Shown here piece by piece: positions 1-5,878 of a DNA stretch of 9,573 nt. This DNA is from Leptofilum sp050292445 (lineage in GTDB: Bacteria; Chloroflexota; Anaerolineae; Promineifilales; Promineifilaceae). Below the pieces are notes generated by a model. The model saw only the letters and a program-made list of their open reading frames with translations, was not told the DNA's origin and did no database searches. The translations under genes were made by a program, and so were the position numbers. Within the stretch, counting starts at the first letter, position 1, and each line of letters begins with the position of its first letter. Location: assembly GCA_050292445.1 (NCBI GenBank), contig JBNKLQ010000236.1, forward strand, positions 1-9,573, given 5' to 3'.

Positions 1-239
1 ACCGCAACGGTCAGAATGTTCAGTGACACCCCGAACCAGGCCATGGCACCCAGGGTCCATACGGCGGCCACGGCAACGGAAACCAGAATCAGGGCCATCT
101 CCAGAAAACTTCTGAACATCGCCAGCAGAAGGATGGCGATAATCGCAAGGGTACACAGCGGCAAACGGATAAAATCCCGCTGCGCATAACGGGCCAGGGC
201 AACACAAACCGGCGGCATGCCGACCTGATACGCCAGATG
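1..239 (-). pseudogene. RND/MMPL-family exporter fragment (N-terminus lost, C-terminus off window)
   Basis: Read on the minus strand from about 239 down to 1, the frame encodes roughly 79 residues without a stop. It includes GMPPVCVALARYAQRDF, then two hydrophobic segments (around LAIIAILLLAMF and LILVSVAVAAVW) joined by a short FRSFLE loop, and ends near SLNILTVA. This arrangement (a G-x-P-x-x stretch, an invariant-looking RD, TM, FRS, TM, GVSLNILT) is the pattern of the TM2-TM3 region of RND-superfamily exporters of the MMPL/HAE3 type, which pump lipids or hydrophobic compounds across the membrane. The reading continues past position 1, so the C-terminal part is outside the window. The N-terminal part should lie to the right, but group II intron reverse transcriptase sequence begins there instead, between about 210 and 240. 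I see no ribosome binding site or credible start, so I treat it as a broken gene. An assembly join is the alternative explanation. Confidence 0.6.
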
Positions 240-1472
240 ATACAGGCTGGGGTCATGGAAGACGGCCGCATCCGACCAACCTACTCCGGCGTTCCTCAGG
301 GTGGCGTGGCTAGCCCTATCCTGTCCAACATCGTCCTACACGAATTTGACTGCTGGATGAAAGAGAAATGGCACGCCAATCCACCTCAGGAAACAAGCCA
401 ACAACGCAACGCTCGCAGCAATCCAGAGTACATGCGGCATCATAACCGCATCAACACGATTCGCCGCTACCTGGATGGCAAACGGCCCATACCTAAAAAG
501 GCAACCCCGGAAGCACTGCGTTGCGAACTGCGCGAACAGCTACGGCTGCGCAGTCTACAACCACGCAGCCTCCCCCGCCGCGTCATCTACTACACGCGAT
601 TTGCCGACGATTTCCTTGTCGTTCTCTGCAACACATCCAAGCAGGAGGCGCGGCAGCTGAAGGCAGCCATGACAACCTGGCTGGAGGCGAATCTTGGTCT
701 GACCCTGAATCAGGAAAAGACCCTGATAACCCACTGGCACAACCAACTTCGTTTCCTGGGTTACCACCTGCAAGGCCGGTCCAATCGCAACAGCAGCAAA
801 TGGCTACACCTCAGCGTTCCCCGGACTGCCCTACAGGAAGTGGTTAGCAAGCTCAAACGGGCAACGGCTTATCCTCAGGCACCGCCCTACGACGTTTTCA
901 TCAATGTGAATGCGGTCGTCCGGGGATGGATTAACTACTACCGCTACGCTCACAACGTCCATGTCATCGGTGGCAAGTTGTCCCAGGCAACCTACTGGCT
1001 AACGGTTCATTACCTCGCCAAGCGTCATCGCTGCTCCATCGCTAAAATCATGCGCAAACGGTACACTCGTAACCTGGCTACAGGCTGTATGGCTCTCTAC
1101 GTCTATGTGCCAGGTAAGGCACCTTCACCGGAGACACGTTACTTTCTCTGGCACAAGACGCCATCACGCCTGACCTTTAGCTCCAAACAAGCCACCACTG
1201 TTGACGACACGCAAGCCTATATCAGCACAGAATGGGCTAAAGGGCGCAGCCAGCACAAACGACTGGAAACCAGAGTTGCAGCGGGCAATGCCTGCCAACA
1301 ATGTGGTACGACAGAAAGTCGTCTCTTTGTTCACCATCCCAACCGATTAGCCAAAGTTAGACGAGTTAAGAAAGGGGCTGCACCTGTGGCCAAGTCCGGT
1401 ATGGCGCAGCAAACCAAGCTGTTATGTCGGACGTGCCATTTGGCGCACCATCATGGCAATACACGTCAGTGA
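237..1472 (+). CDS. group II intron reverse transcriptase/maturase with HNH endonuclease, N-terminally truncated
   Basis: Multifunctional intron-encoded protein that normally splices its host intron (maturase), nicks the target DNA (endonuclease) and copies the intron RNA (RT). In the 411 residues read from the first ATG one sees: the RT motif with PQGG (20-23); the catalytic motif YTRFADDF, with the aspartate pair at 124-125; LGLTLNQEKT (153-162); LRFLGYHL (171-178); the thumb/X-domain motif GWINYY (230-235); and a C-terminal HNH module with CxxC at 353-356, HH at 366-367, CRTC at 397-400 and H401. Full-length members have about 200 more N-terminal residues holding RT motifs 0-3, including one catalytic aspartate, and these are missing. 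The frame is open upstream of 237 but reads antisense RND sequence beyond about 222, and no Shine-Dalgarno precedes the ATG. The start is thus formal and the product should be inactive as an RT. The HNH part looks intact. Confidence 0.85.
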   Translation: MIQAGVMEDGRIRPTYSGVPQGGVASPILSNIVLHEFDCWMKEKWHANPPQETSQQRNARSNPEYMRHHNRINTIRRYLDGKRPIPKKATPEALRCELREQLRLRSLQPRSLPRRVIYYTRFADDFLVVLCNTSKQEARQLKAAMTTWLEANLGLTLNQEKTLITHWHNQLRFLGYHLQGRSNRNSSKWLHLSVPRTALQEVVSKLKRATAYPQAPPYDVFINVNAVVRGWINYYRYAHNVHVIGGKLSQATYWLTVHYLAKRHRCSIAKIMRKRYTRNLATGCMALYVYVPGKAPSPETRYFLWHKTPSRLTFSSKQATTVDDTQAYISTEWAKGRSQHKRLETRVAAGNACQQCGTTESRLFVHHPNRLAKVRRVKKGAAPVAKSGMAQQTKLLCRTCHLAHHHGNTRQ

Positions 1473-1495
1473 AATTAGACAAGACTATGCGGGAA

Positions 1496-1590
1496 AGCCG
1501 GATGCAGCGATGAGTTGCCCGTCCGGTTTGGAGGGCGCTGGGTGGAAACGTGCCGCAGCAATGCGGTAACGCGCCACCCTTCGACCCTAT
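1496..1590 (+). ncRNA. group II intron domains V and VI with 3' splice site
   Basis: Domain V spans 1496-1528. AGCCGGAT (1496-1503) pairs with GTCCGGTT (1521-1528), a CC bulge lies at 1519-1520, and GCAGC (1504-1508) pairs with GTTGC (1514-1518) around a GATGA loop. It begins with the catalytic AGC triad. Domain VI follows: AGGGCG (1532-1537) pairs with CG (1582-1583) and CCCT (1585-1588), leaving A1584 bulged six nucleotides before the intron end, which is the expected branch-point arrangement. Further up the stem, GGGTGG (1540-1545) pairs with CCACCC (1574-1579), CGTG (1549-1552) with CGCG (1570-1573), and CCGCA (1553-1557) with TGCGG (1562-1566). The intron ends in AT at 1590, matching the AY rule, and recombinase coding sequence resumes at 1591. 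Pairing was worked out by hand. Confidence 0.85.
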
Positions 1591-1740
1591 GCTACACATC
1601 TGCTTGAGGCTGGTTATGATATTCGCACAATTCAAGAACTTTTAGGCCATAAAGATGTTAAAACGACGATGATTTACACGCATGTTGCTAATCGCGGTGC
1701 ATTAGGCGTGCGTAGTCCGTTGGATGAGCTGGCCATTTGA
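1591..1740 (+). pseudogene. integron-integrase-like tyrosine recombinase, C-terminal exon only
   Basis: Starting exactly at the intron 3' junction, 49 codons encode ATHLLEAGYDIRTIQELLGH followed by KDVKTTMIYTHVANRG and ending with GVRSPLDELAI. This is the C-terminal catalytic part of a phage-type (tyrosine) integrase. It contains the LGHK histidine of box III (residue 20 of this fragment) and the nucleophilic tyrosine in TMIYTH (residue 29). The TTMIYTHV plus GVRSPLD ending is characteristic of IntI and its chromosomal relatives. The preceding residues of such proteins are normally HxxRHSF, so the intron sits between HSF and ATHLLE. The box I arginine, box II HxxR and the whole N-terminal DNA-binding domain are missing from the window, so the gene is broken. 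No attC-like cassette structure was recognised nearby, so a functional integron is not supported. Confidence 0.8.
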
Positions 1741-1764
1741 AGTAACGGCAGACTGGAGGACAAC

Positions 1765-2679
1765 ATGCACAAGGCAATTTTAGTAACGGGAGCCAGTACG
1801 GGCATTGGCAATCATATTGCTTATTATTTGGCGGAGCGGGGGCATCTGGTGTATACGGCCGTTCGCAAAGACACAGATTTCGCGGCGTTAAGGGGCATTG
1901 AAAATATCGTCCCCATTCAGCTGGATGTGACCGATTTGGCACAAATTGAAACGGCCGTTACCCACATCACATCTCAAGGCACCGGGCTTTACGGCCTGGT
2001 CAACAACGCCGGTCTGGGTGGCTTGGGTGGCTTCACCACCTGGAGCGAGGCAGAGTTCCAGCAGATTTTTGATGTCAACGTGGCCGGGCCGTGGCGCCTG
2101 AGCAATGCCTTTATGGATCTGCTGCTGGCGTCCCAGGGGCGTATCGTCAACATTGGCTCACAGGGCGGTACGATAACCAAAAAGTGGTATGGTCCTTACT
2201 CGATGACCAAACATGCCTTGGAGGCGTACACGGTGGCCCTGCATGAAGAGTTACGGCCGTATCACGTCCATGTCAGCATCGTGCAGCCGGGCGGCATCGT
2301 CTCCAACATCGGGGCCAATTCCATGCCCGATACCCTGGCCCGGTTTCGCCGGGCCCAGCCTCCGTTTGCTGAAGAAGCCCAACAGATCATTGCTGCTTTT
2401 GAAAACCCAGCGCCGCCACCCGAAGCGGCCGAAGCGGCACCTGAATCAGAGTCCAATCGTAAACCGTCGTCACCAGAGATTGTGGCAACGGCCGTTTACC
2501 ATGCTCTCTTTGCCAAAAAACCCAGGCTGCGCTATTTGGTGGGCACAAAATGGGAGGGGGATCGGGTGATTCATGCCCTGATCGAAAAGCTCCTGGATGC
2601 CAACGACAGCCCGGAACATAATTACTCGCGCGAGGCGTTGGTTGCCCTGTTGGATGACCATTTACAAGCGAGAGAATAA
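1765..2679 (+). CDS. short-chain dehydrogenase/reductase (NADP-type classical SDR)
   Basis: Cytosolic NAD(P)-dependent oxidoreductase of 304 residues. The Rossmann fold shows TGASTGIG (8-15), the acidic D54 in LDVTD, NNAG (80-83), the structural N105, catalytic S132, and YSMTK with Y145 and K149. R34 at the end of the second beta strand, with no acidic residue in that position, favours NADP(H). The PGGIVSNIG segment after the active site resembles the retinol/17-beta-hydroxysteroid dehydrogenase-like branch, so a hydroxyl or ketone on a hydrophobic substrate is possible, but the substrate cannot be read from sequence. Residues about 213-236 form a proline/alanine/glutamate-rich insertion (NPAPPPEAAEAAPESES) in the substrate-lid region, unusual for the family. 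The start is supported by GGAGGA four bases upstream (1755-1760). It begins 24 bp after the broken recombinase and carries the local octamer repeat, so it belongs to the resident chromosome. Confidence 0.88.
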   Translation: MHKAILVTGASTGIGNHIAYYLAERGHLVYTAVRKDTDFAALRGIENIVPIQLDVTDLAQIETAVTHITSQGTGLYGLVNNAGLGGLGGFTTWSEAEFQQIFDVNVAGPWRLSNAFMDLLLASQGRIVNIGSQGGTITKKWYGPYSMTKHALEAYTVALHEELRPYHVHVSIVQPGGIVSNIGANSMPDTLARFRRAQPPFAEEAQQIIAAFENPAPPPEAAEAAPESESNRKPSSPEIVATAVYHALFAKKPRLRYLVGTKWEGDRVIHALIEKLLDANDSPEHNYSREALVALLDDHLQARE

Positions 2680-2714
2680 GCATTCGTCAGCAATGTTATA
2701 AATTGCAGGGCTGT

Positions 2715-2742
2715 TTGTAAGGCTGTATGCAGTTGTTATAAT
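2715..2742 (+). promoter_or_regulatory. sigma-70-type promoter for the HTH-PocR gene
   Basis: A TTGTAA hexamer (2715-2720) and a perfect TATAAT (2737-2742) are separated by 16 bp in the 111-bp gap after the SDR gene. Transcription from here would give a leader of about 40 nt before the ATG at 2791. This suggests the regulator is transcribed independently of the SDR upstream. Confidence 0.6.
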
Positions 2743-2790
2743 GAGCCTTGGTTAATGGCACGCAGTTGAGAATGAGCTGGCAGAGGGTTT

Positions 2791-3555
2791 ATGGATGAGT
2801 TACTGACAACAAAGCAGGTGCAGGCACACCTTCAGGTAGATCGGACAACCATTTACCGCATGTTGAAAGACGGCCGTCTAAAGGGCGTCAAAATTGGGCA
2901 GCATTGGCGTTTTCCACGGTCCAGCGTGGAAGCGATGCTTACCGAAACCGACTTATCAGCGCCGCCTCCCCAGGAGCAACTGGAAACTCCTGTGCTGTCT
3001 CGCGATGCGCTGCCCATACACTGCTTGCAGCCTGTGCAAGATGTCAGCGCCGAAACAGTTGAAGTCGGGGCCGTTACAACCGATAACGATGGCCAACCCC
3101 TCACAGAAATCAGCAATTCCTGCCGCTTTTGCAATCTCATCCTTGGCACGAAATCAGGCCGACAGGCTTGCATTACTTCCTGGCGCACGCTGGCTCAACA
3201 GCCCGATGCCCAACCCCAATTTTTCACCTGCCATGCCGGTTTTCAATATGCGCGTGCCCGTATCGAGGTAAATGGCGTTTCCGCAGCGATGCTTGTGGCT
3301 GGGCAATTTTTCACGACAGCACCCGACCCCGCCGCCAGAGAGGGGCAAATTCAGCAGTTGGCCAAACGGCATGGCCTGCCCGTTGAGGAACTCAGCGCTG
3401 CTGACCGGCAACACAATATTCTCAGCAAAGCAAAACAAGCCAAGATTGCAGCGTGGCTCAAAAAATTAGCAGATACGTTTGCCATTATCGGCCTGGAACG
3501 GGCGGATATGCTGAATCGTTTGCAGCAGATTGCTACGCTCAGTCGTATTGAGTAA
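2791..3555 (+). CDS. excisionase/MerR-like HTH fused to a PocR sensory domain, transcriptional regulator
   Basis: Predicted cytosolic one-component regulator of 254 residues. Residues 1-50 (TTKQVQAHLQVDRTTIYRML, then GRLKGVKIGQHWRF) are a DNA-binding winged helix-turn-helix of the excisionase/MerR-like HTH_17 type. A proline/glutamine-rich linker (about 55-75) leads to a PocR domain at about 80-235. Its hallmarks are C111-x2-C114 (SCRFC), C127, C147-H148 (FTCHAGF), and the MLVAGQFF strand at 167-174. PocR domains are named after the propanediol-utilisation regulator and are predicted to sense small hydrocarbon derivatives. The four cysteines could hold a metal or cluster, but that is inference. 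Most PocR regulators carry AraC-type or kinase partners, so this compact architecture is notable. Start supported by AGAGGG upstream (about 2783-2788). A likely target is one of the neighbouring SDR genes or its own promoter; nothing in the sequence decides this. Confidence 0.82.
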   Translation: MDELLTTKQVQAHLQVDRTTIYRMLKDGRLKGVKIGQHWRFPRSSVEAMLTETDLSAPPPQEQLETPVLSRDALPIHCLQPVQDVSAETVEVGAVTTDNDGQPLTEISNSCRFCNLILGTKSGRQACITSWRTLAQQPDAQPQFFTCHAGFQYARARIEVNGVSAAMLVAGQFFTTAPDPAAREGQIQQLAKRHGLPVEELSAADRQHNILSKAKQAKIAAWLKKLADTFAIIGLERADMLNRLQQIATLSRIE

Positions 3556-3666
3556 AGTCCAACCGGGGTCTTATGACGTATGGTATGAACTGTTTATTGA
3601 GTTTTCAGCTGTTTGAGGGGGAGGTGCGAAATAGCTAGGATAGGCAAGAAGCGGGGGAATGAAGGC

Positions 3667-3698
3667 GCAACCGGCTGACGAGATTGCCAGCCGGTTGC
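3667..3698. terminator. perfect 11-bp inverted repeat between convergent genes
   Basis: GCAACCGGCTG (3667-3677) and CAGCCGGTTGC (3688-3698) form a GC-rich stem with a 10-nt loop. It lies between the convergent 3' ends of the HTH-PocR gene (stop at 3555) and the lipoprotein gene (stop at 3718). Position and strength fit a bidirectional terminator, but no clear T-run follows on either strand, so a factor-dependent terminator or mRNA-end stabiliser is possible. The rest of the 162-bp gap shows nothing recognisable. Confidence 0.5.
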
Positions 3699-3717
3699 CT
3701 GGGGAAGAGGAAGAGGA

Positions 3718-4632
3718 TTATTGATTCAGCGGCAGTAAGTATGATTTTTCTGGATAGAAGACAAAGCCATCTGTTTCTAACTGGGGATTATGGACCAGAA
3801 CGGCATATTCGAATGTGTTCCAATCCATGCCCGGTACGTGCCCAGCAATATACTTTTCCCACACGTCCCAACGATTTCCAGAATATCCTGTCATTTGCCA
3901 ATGCCAATCCAGTCCGTTGTTCCGGCTGGGCAGCTCGGTAATCTGGACATTGGTTTGCGAAACGGGATTAGTTTCAGGTACGGCCGTTACCTGAACCATT
4001 TTACTTTCAGTTTCTTCAGTATCTTCTGCCACGTTTGTTACCAGGTGGCTGCCTTCTAGCTTCACGTTTCCACGATGGTGGCTTTCAGGCAATTCATTCA
4101 GTGGATTTGGCAGCACGACCAGCGAATAAACAAGCTGTTTTTCTGGTACCTCAATGACCCTTAAGCTGCCTGGTGTCAAATTGTCAAACCATGTTCCGAT
4201 ATAGCGCGTGCCCACAATACCGTTGACCGCTTTCACCTCAACGGGACTGTCGGTTGGAAAGTAGAAACCATGCCCTTGATTTAATTTATATTCATTGAAT
4301 ATTTTTAGTTCAAACACACCATCCATTGGTCCAACTGAAGATAGCGGCGAATCAAGCAGTCGAGAGGAAGTGCGAGAGATTTCTTCACCGTTTTTGAACA
4401 GGACCACCACATATTCGTTCAACCAACGGCCGTTTTCATCCTCGATTTGCCCGGCAAACACCAGATCATCTGCCTCAACCAGTGCTGCATCTACACCGTT
4501 GCTAATATTAGCTAGCATATTCGAGGCAGCCGCTTGCTGGTTGGGTGAACAGGCCGCCTGGCTAAACAGCAGCAGCAGACCAATGATGAATACAAAAAGA
4601 TAAGTGGGGTGAGTTTTTTTTGCCTGAGACAT
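3718..4632 (-). CDS. predicted lipoprotein of unknown function
   Basis: A 304-residue exported protein when started at the ATG at 4632. That start is chosen because GGAGG (4639-4643 on the minus strand) lies six bases ahead and the protein then begins with a proper signal: MSQAKKTH, a hydrophobic stretch (about 11-24) and the lipobox-like SQAAC with C28 as the lipidation site. The frame stays open to an ATG at 4770, but that would put 46 non-signal residues in front. Residues about 55-200 look beta-rich and soluble (GRWLNEYVVVLFKNGEE, then DGVFELKIF), reminiscent of surface beta-sandwich domains. Residues 200-235 are a Thr/Glu/Val-rich linker. The tail (241-304) contains WDVWEKYIAGHVPGMDW and NPQLETDGFVFYPEKSYLLP, loosely LysM-like, which might contact cell wall glycan. 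I do not recognise the family. No enzyme motif is visible. Confidence 0.75.
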   Translation of the reverse strand: MSQAKKTHPTYLFVFIIGLLLLFSQAACSPNQQAAASNMLANISNGVDAALVEADDLVFAGQIEDENGRWLNEYVVVLFKNGEEISRTSSRLLDSPLSSVGPMDGVFELKIFNEYKLNQGHGFYFPTDSPVEVKAVNGIVGTRYIGTWFDNLTPGSLRVIEVPEKQLVYSLVVLPNPLNELPESHHRGNVKLEGSHLVTNVAEDTEETESKMVQVTAVPETNPVSQTNVQITELPSRNNGLDWHWQMTGYSGNRWDVWEKYIAGHVPGMDWNTFEYAVLVHNPQLETDGFVFYPEKSYLLPLNQ

Positions 4633-4638
4633 ACCATT

Positions 4639-4643
4639 CCTCC
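4639..4643 (-). promoter_or_regulatory. ribosome binding site deciding the lipoprotein start
   Basis: Minus-strand GGAGG is separated by six bases from the ATG at 4632. It overrules the longer open frame that begins at 4770. Confidence 0.75.
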
Positions 4644-4697
4644 AATCGTTACGGCCGTTTAGGAGAAATTCGGCCGTACACAGCTGAGCCGAGAGAA

Positions 4698-4731
4698 AAA
4701 TGTTCAGAAGATGCGACCTTTCTGAACATTT
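4698..4731 (-). terminator. 12-bp perfect dyad upstream of the lipoprotein gene (terminator or operator)
   Basis: AAATGTTCAGAA (4698-4709) and TTCTGAACATTT (4720-4731) are exact inverted repeats with a 10-nt spacer. On the minus strand the second arm runs into a T-rich stretch (ATTTTTCTCTC), which suits an intrinsic terminator for the NAD-type SDR ending at 4903. The dyad also lies immediately downstream of a TATAAA-like hexamer and 66 bp before the lipoprotein start, where an operator could sit. Both readings are open. Confidence 0.5.
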
Positions 4732-4902
4732 ATAGCATACGACTCTTGTCTGTCGTTGGTCTGACAACAAACCAACACATTTCAGACAATGCTATGACAA
4801 TGAACGATGAAGGATGCAGAATTCAGGCAAAAGTTTGGCTTTTCACGTTTGATCCGCCCAACCGCGAGCAGTTGGCGCGTCAACCCTTGGCGAAGCTGTA
4901 GA

Positions 4903-5664
4903 TTAGCCAGCCATCATCCCGCCGTCCAACGGCAGGGCGTGGCCCGTCATAAAATTGGTGTTGTCGGAACAGAGCCAGAGGATCGCCTGGGCGATCTCTT
5001 CTGGCTTGCCGTAGCGGCGCATGGGTATATTTTGCTTGATGCGTTCTTTATAGGTGGGGTTGACGTCAAACAAAGCTTCAAACAGGGGGGTGCGGGTAAA
5101 AACGGGGCAGACGGCGTTGATGCGAATGTTCTTGGTGGCGTACTCCAGCGCAGCCGCTTTGGTCAGGCCCACGACGCCGTGTTTGCTGGCGGTGTAGGCG
5201 GAACTGTTGGCCAGGCCGCGCAGCCCGGCAATGGAGGCCACATTGACGATGGCCCCGCTGCCTTGCTGGAGCATTTGCTGGAGCTCGTGGAACATGCAGT
5301 GGAAGACGCCGCTTAAGTTGATGGCGATTACCCGGGTCCAATCTTCAAGCTCATAATCAGCCAGCCGCTTCCAGTCGCTGCCGATGCCTGCGTTGTTGAT
5401 GCCGAAGTCGAGACGGCCGTATTGCGCCACAACTGCCGCCATCAGCACCGCCACCTCATCCATGTCGGACACATCGGCTCGTATAAAATGGGCCTCACCC
5501 CCAGCATCCTGGATAAGCTGGACCGTTTCTTCGCCGCCTTCTACCGCCACATCAGAAACGATGACCTTTGCCCCTTCCTGAGCAAACGCCAGGGCGGTGC
5601 TTTTGCCAATGCCGGAGGCAGCACCAGTTATCAGCGCCACTCGGTTGCTAAATTGTTTTGTCAT
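4903..5664 (-). CDS. SDR family oxidoreductase (NAD-type, FabG/glucose-1-dehydrogenase-like)
   Basis: Cytosolic classical short-chain dehydrogenase of 253 residues, the normal family length. Motifs in order: TGAASGIG (13-20), D38 closing the second beta strand (VIVSD), which favours NAD(H), D64 in RADVSD, NNAG (90-93), structural N116, catalytic S144 (NVASIAG), and Y157/K161 in YTASK. The C-terminal part has PEEIAQAILWLCSD and TGHALPLDGG, typical of the tetrameric FabG-like group that includes 3-oxoacyl-ACP reductases, glucose 1-dehydrogenases and levodione or cyclohexanol dehydrogenases. The substrate is not deducible. Expression as the fatty-acid FabG itself is unlikely, because no acyl carrier or fab genes lie nearby. 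GAGG (5671-5674) six bases upstream supports the start. It is monocistronic as far as the window shows, with 200 bp of non-coding sequence before it and a dyad behind it. It is not a recent duplicate of the SDR at 1765, from which it differs throughout. Confidence 0.88.
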   Translation of the reverse strand: MTKQFSNRVALITGAASGIGKSTALAFAQEGAKVIVSDVAVEGGEETVQLIQDAGGEAHFIRADVSDMDEVAVLMAAVVAQYGRLDFGINNAGIGSDWKRLADYELEDWTRVIAINLSGVFHCMFHELQQMLQQGSGAIVNVASIAGLRGLANSSAYTASKHGVVGLTKAAALEYATKNIRINAVCPVFTRTPLFEALFDVNPTYKERIKQNIPMRRYGKPEEIAQAILWLCSDNTNFMTGHALPLDGGMMAG

Positions 5665-5734
5665 GTTTTACCTCGGAAAGTTAGCGTATGGTGCGGCTGC
5701 TACCAACCGCCAACACGCTGGCCCTCGTCGCAAT

Positions 5735-5758
5735 GAGAGAGTTTATTAATAATCTCTC
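5735..5758. other. AT-rich dyad in the leader of the SDR at 4903-5664
   Basis: GAGAGA (5735-5740) and TCTCTC (5753-5758) flank an AT-rich core containing the perfect palindrome TTATTAATAA (5743-5752). It lies 71 bp or more upstream of the SDR start in the 214-bp gap 5665-5878. The core could be part of a promoter -10 region or an operator for that gene. The rest of the gap shows only the hairpin at 5830-5875. Confidence 0.3.
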
Positions 5759-5829
5759 CGAGTTTGGCATAAACTTGGTGATAAATCAAAGGTTTTGGCT
5801 ATTTGGGGTCTGTGGAATCAAGTTAGCAA

Positions 5830-5875
5830 ATGATGCGTGAAACGTGATGTGTTTGGATTACGTTTCACGCATCAT
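5830..5875. repeat. long hairpin repeat (REP-like), copy 1
   Basis: ATGATGCGTGAAACGT (5830-5845) and ACGTTTCACGCATCAT (5860-5875) form a perfect 16-bp stem with a 14-nt loop. It lies 3 bp behind the stop codon of the anti-sigma/solute-binding gene. The core GCGTGAAACGT is shared with the hairpin at 9342-9389. No T-run follows on the minus strand, so it is more like a REP element or 3'-end mRNA stabiliser than a simple intrinsic terminator. Confidence 0.8.
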
Positions 5876-5878
5876 CTT

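Larger units (their letters stand above)
222..1590 (+). mobile_element. 5'-truncated group II intron with maturase ORF
   Basis: This element contains the 3' half of a group II intron: a maturase reading frame lacking its first RT motifs, followed by domains V and VI and a 3' splice junction at 1590/1591. The 3' exon is a tyrosine recombinase gene read on the same strand. The intron's 5' end, including the GUGYG-type start, ribozyme domains I-III and RT motifs 0-3, is absent. Sequence left of about 222 is instead an oppositely oriented RND exporter fragment. The element is therefore unlikely to splice or move by itself. The left boundary is approximate, set where RT-like residues (LIRQMIQAGVMEDG) begin. 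Confidence 0.8.

Noticed and set aside
89..271. A 60-codon ATG-started minus-strand reading frame
   Set aside because: It is the wrong frame. The neighbouring minus frame over the same bases gives coherent RND-type membrane sequence, while this one is Arg/Cys/Trp-rich noise.
1591..1764. Possible integron platform (attI, attC, cassettes) next to the IntI-like tail
   Set aside because: Only the integrase C-terminus is present. The following SDR lies behind the integrase stop rather than on the usual attI side, and no attC-like hairpin with R boxes was found.
2680..2790. Riboswitch or structured leader before the HTH-PocR gene
   Set aside because: Only a promoter and a short leader of about 40 nt are visible; no recognisable structured element.
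4633..4770. N-terminal extension of the lipoprotein to an ATG at 4770
   Set aside because: GGAGG six bases before the ATG at 4632, and a proper lipoprotein signal starting there, make the extra 46 residues untranslated leader. The extension would bury the signal peptide.
4807..5316. A 169-codon plus-strand frame opposite the NAD-type SDR
   Set aside because: Antisense of a fully conserved SDR, with glycine/alanine-rich content derived from complementary codons.
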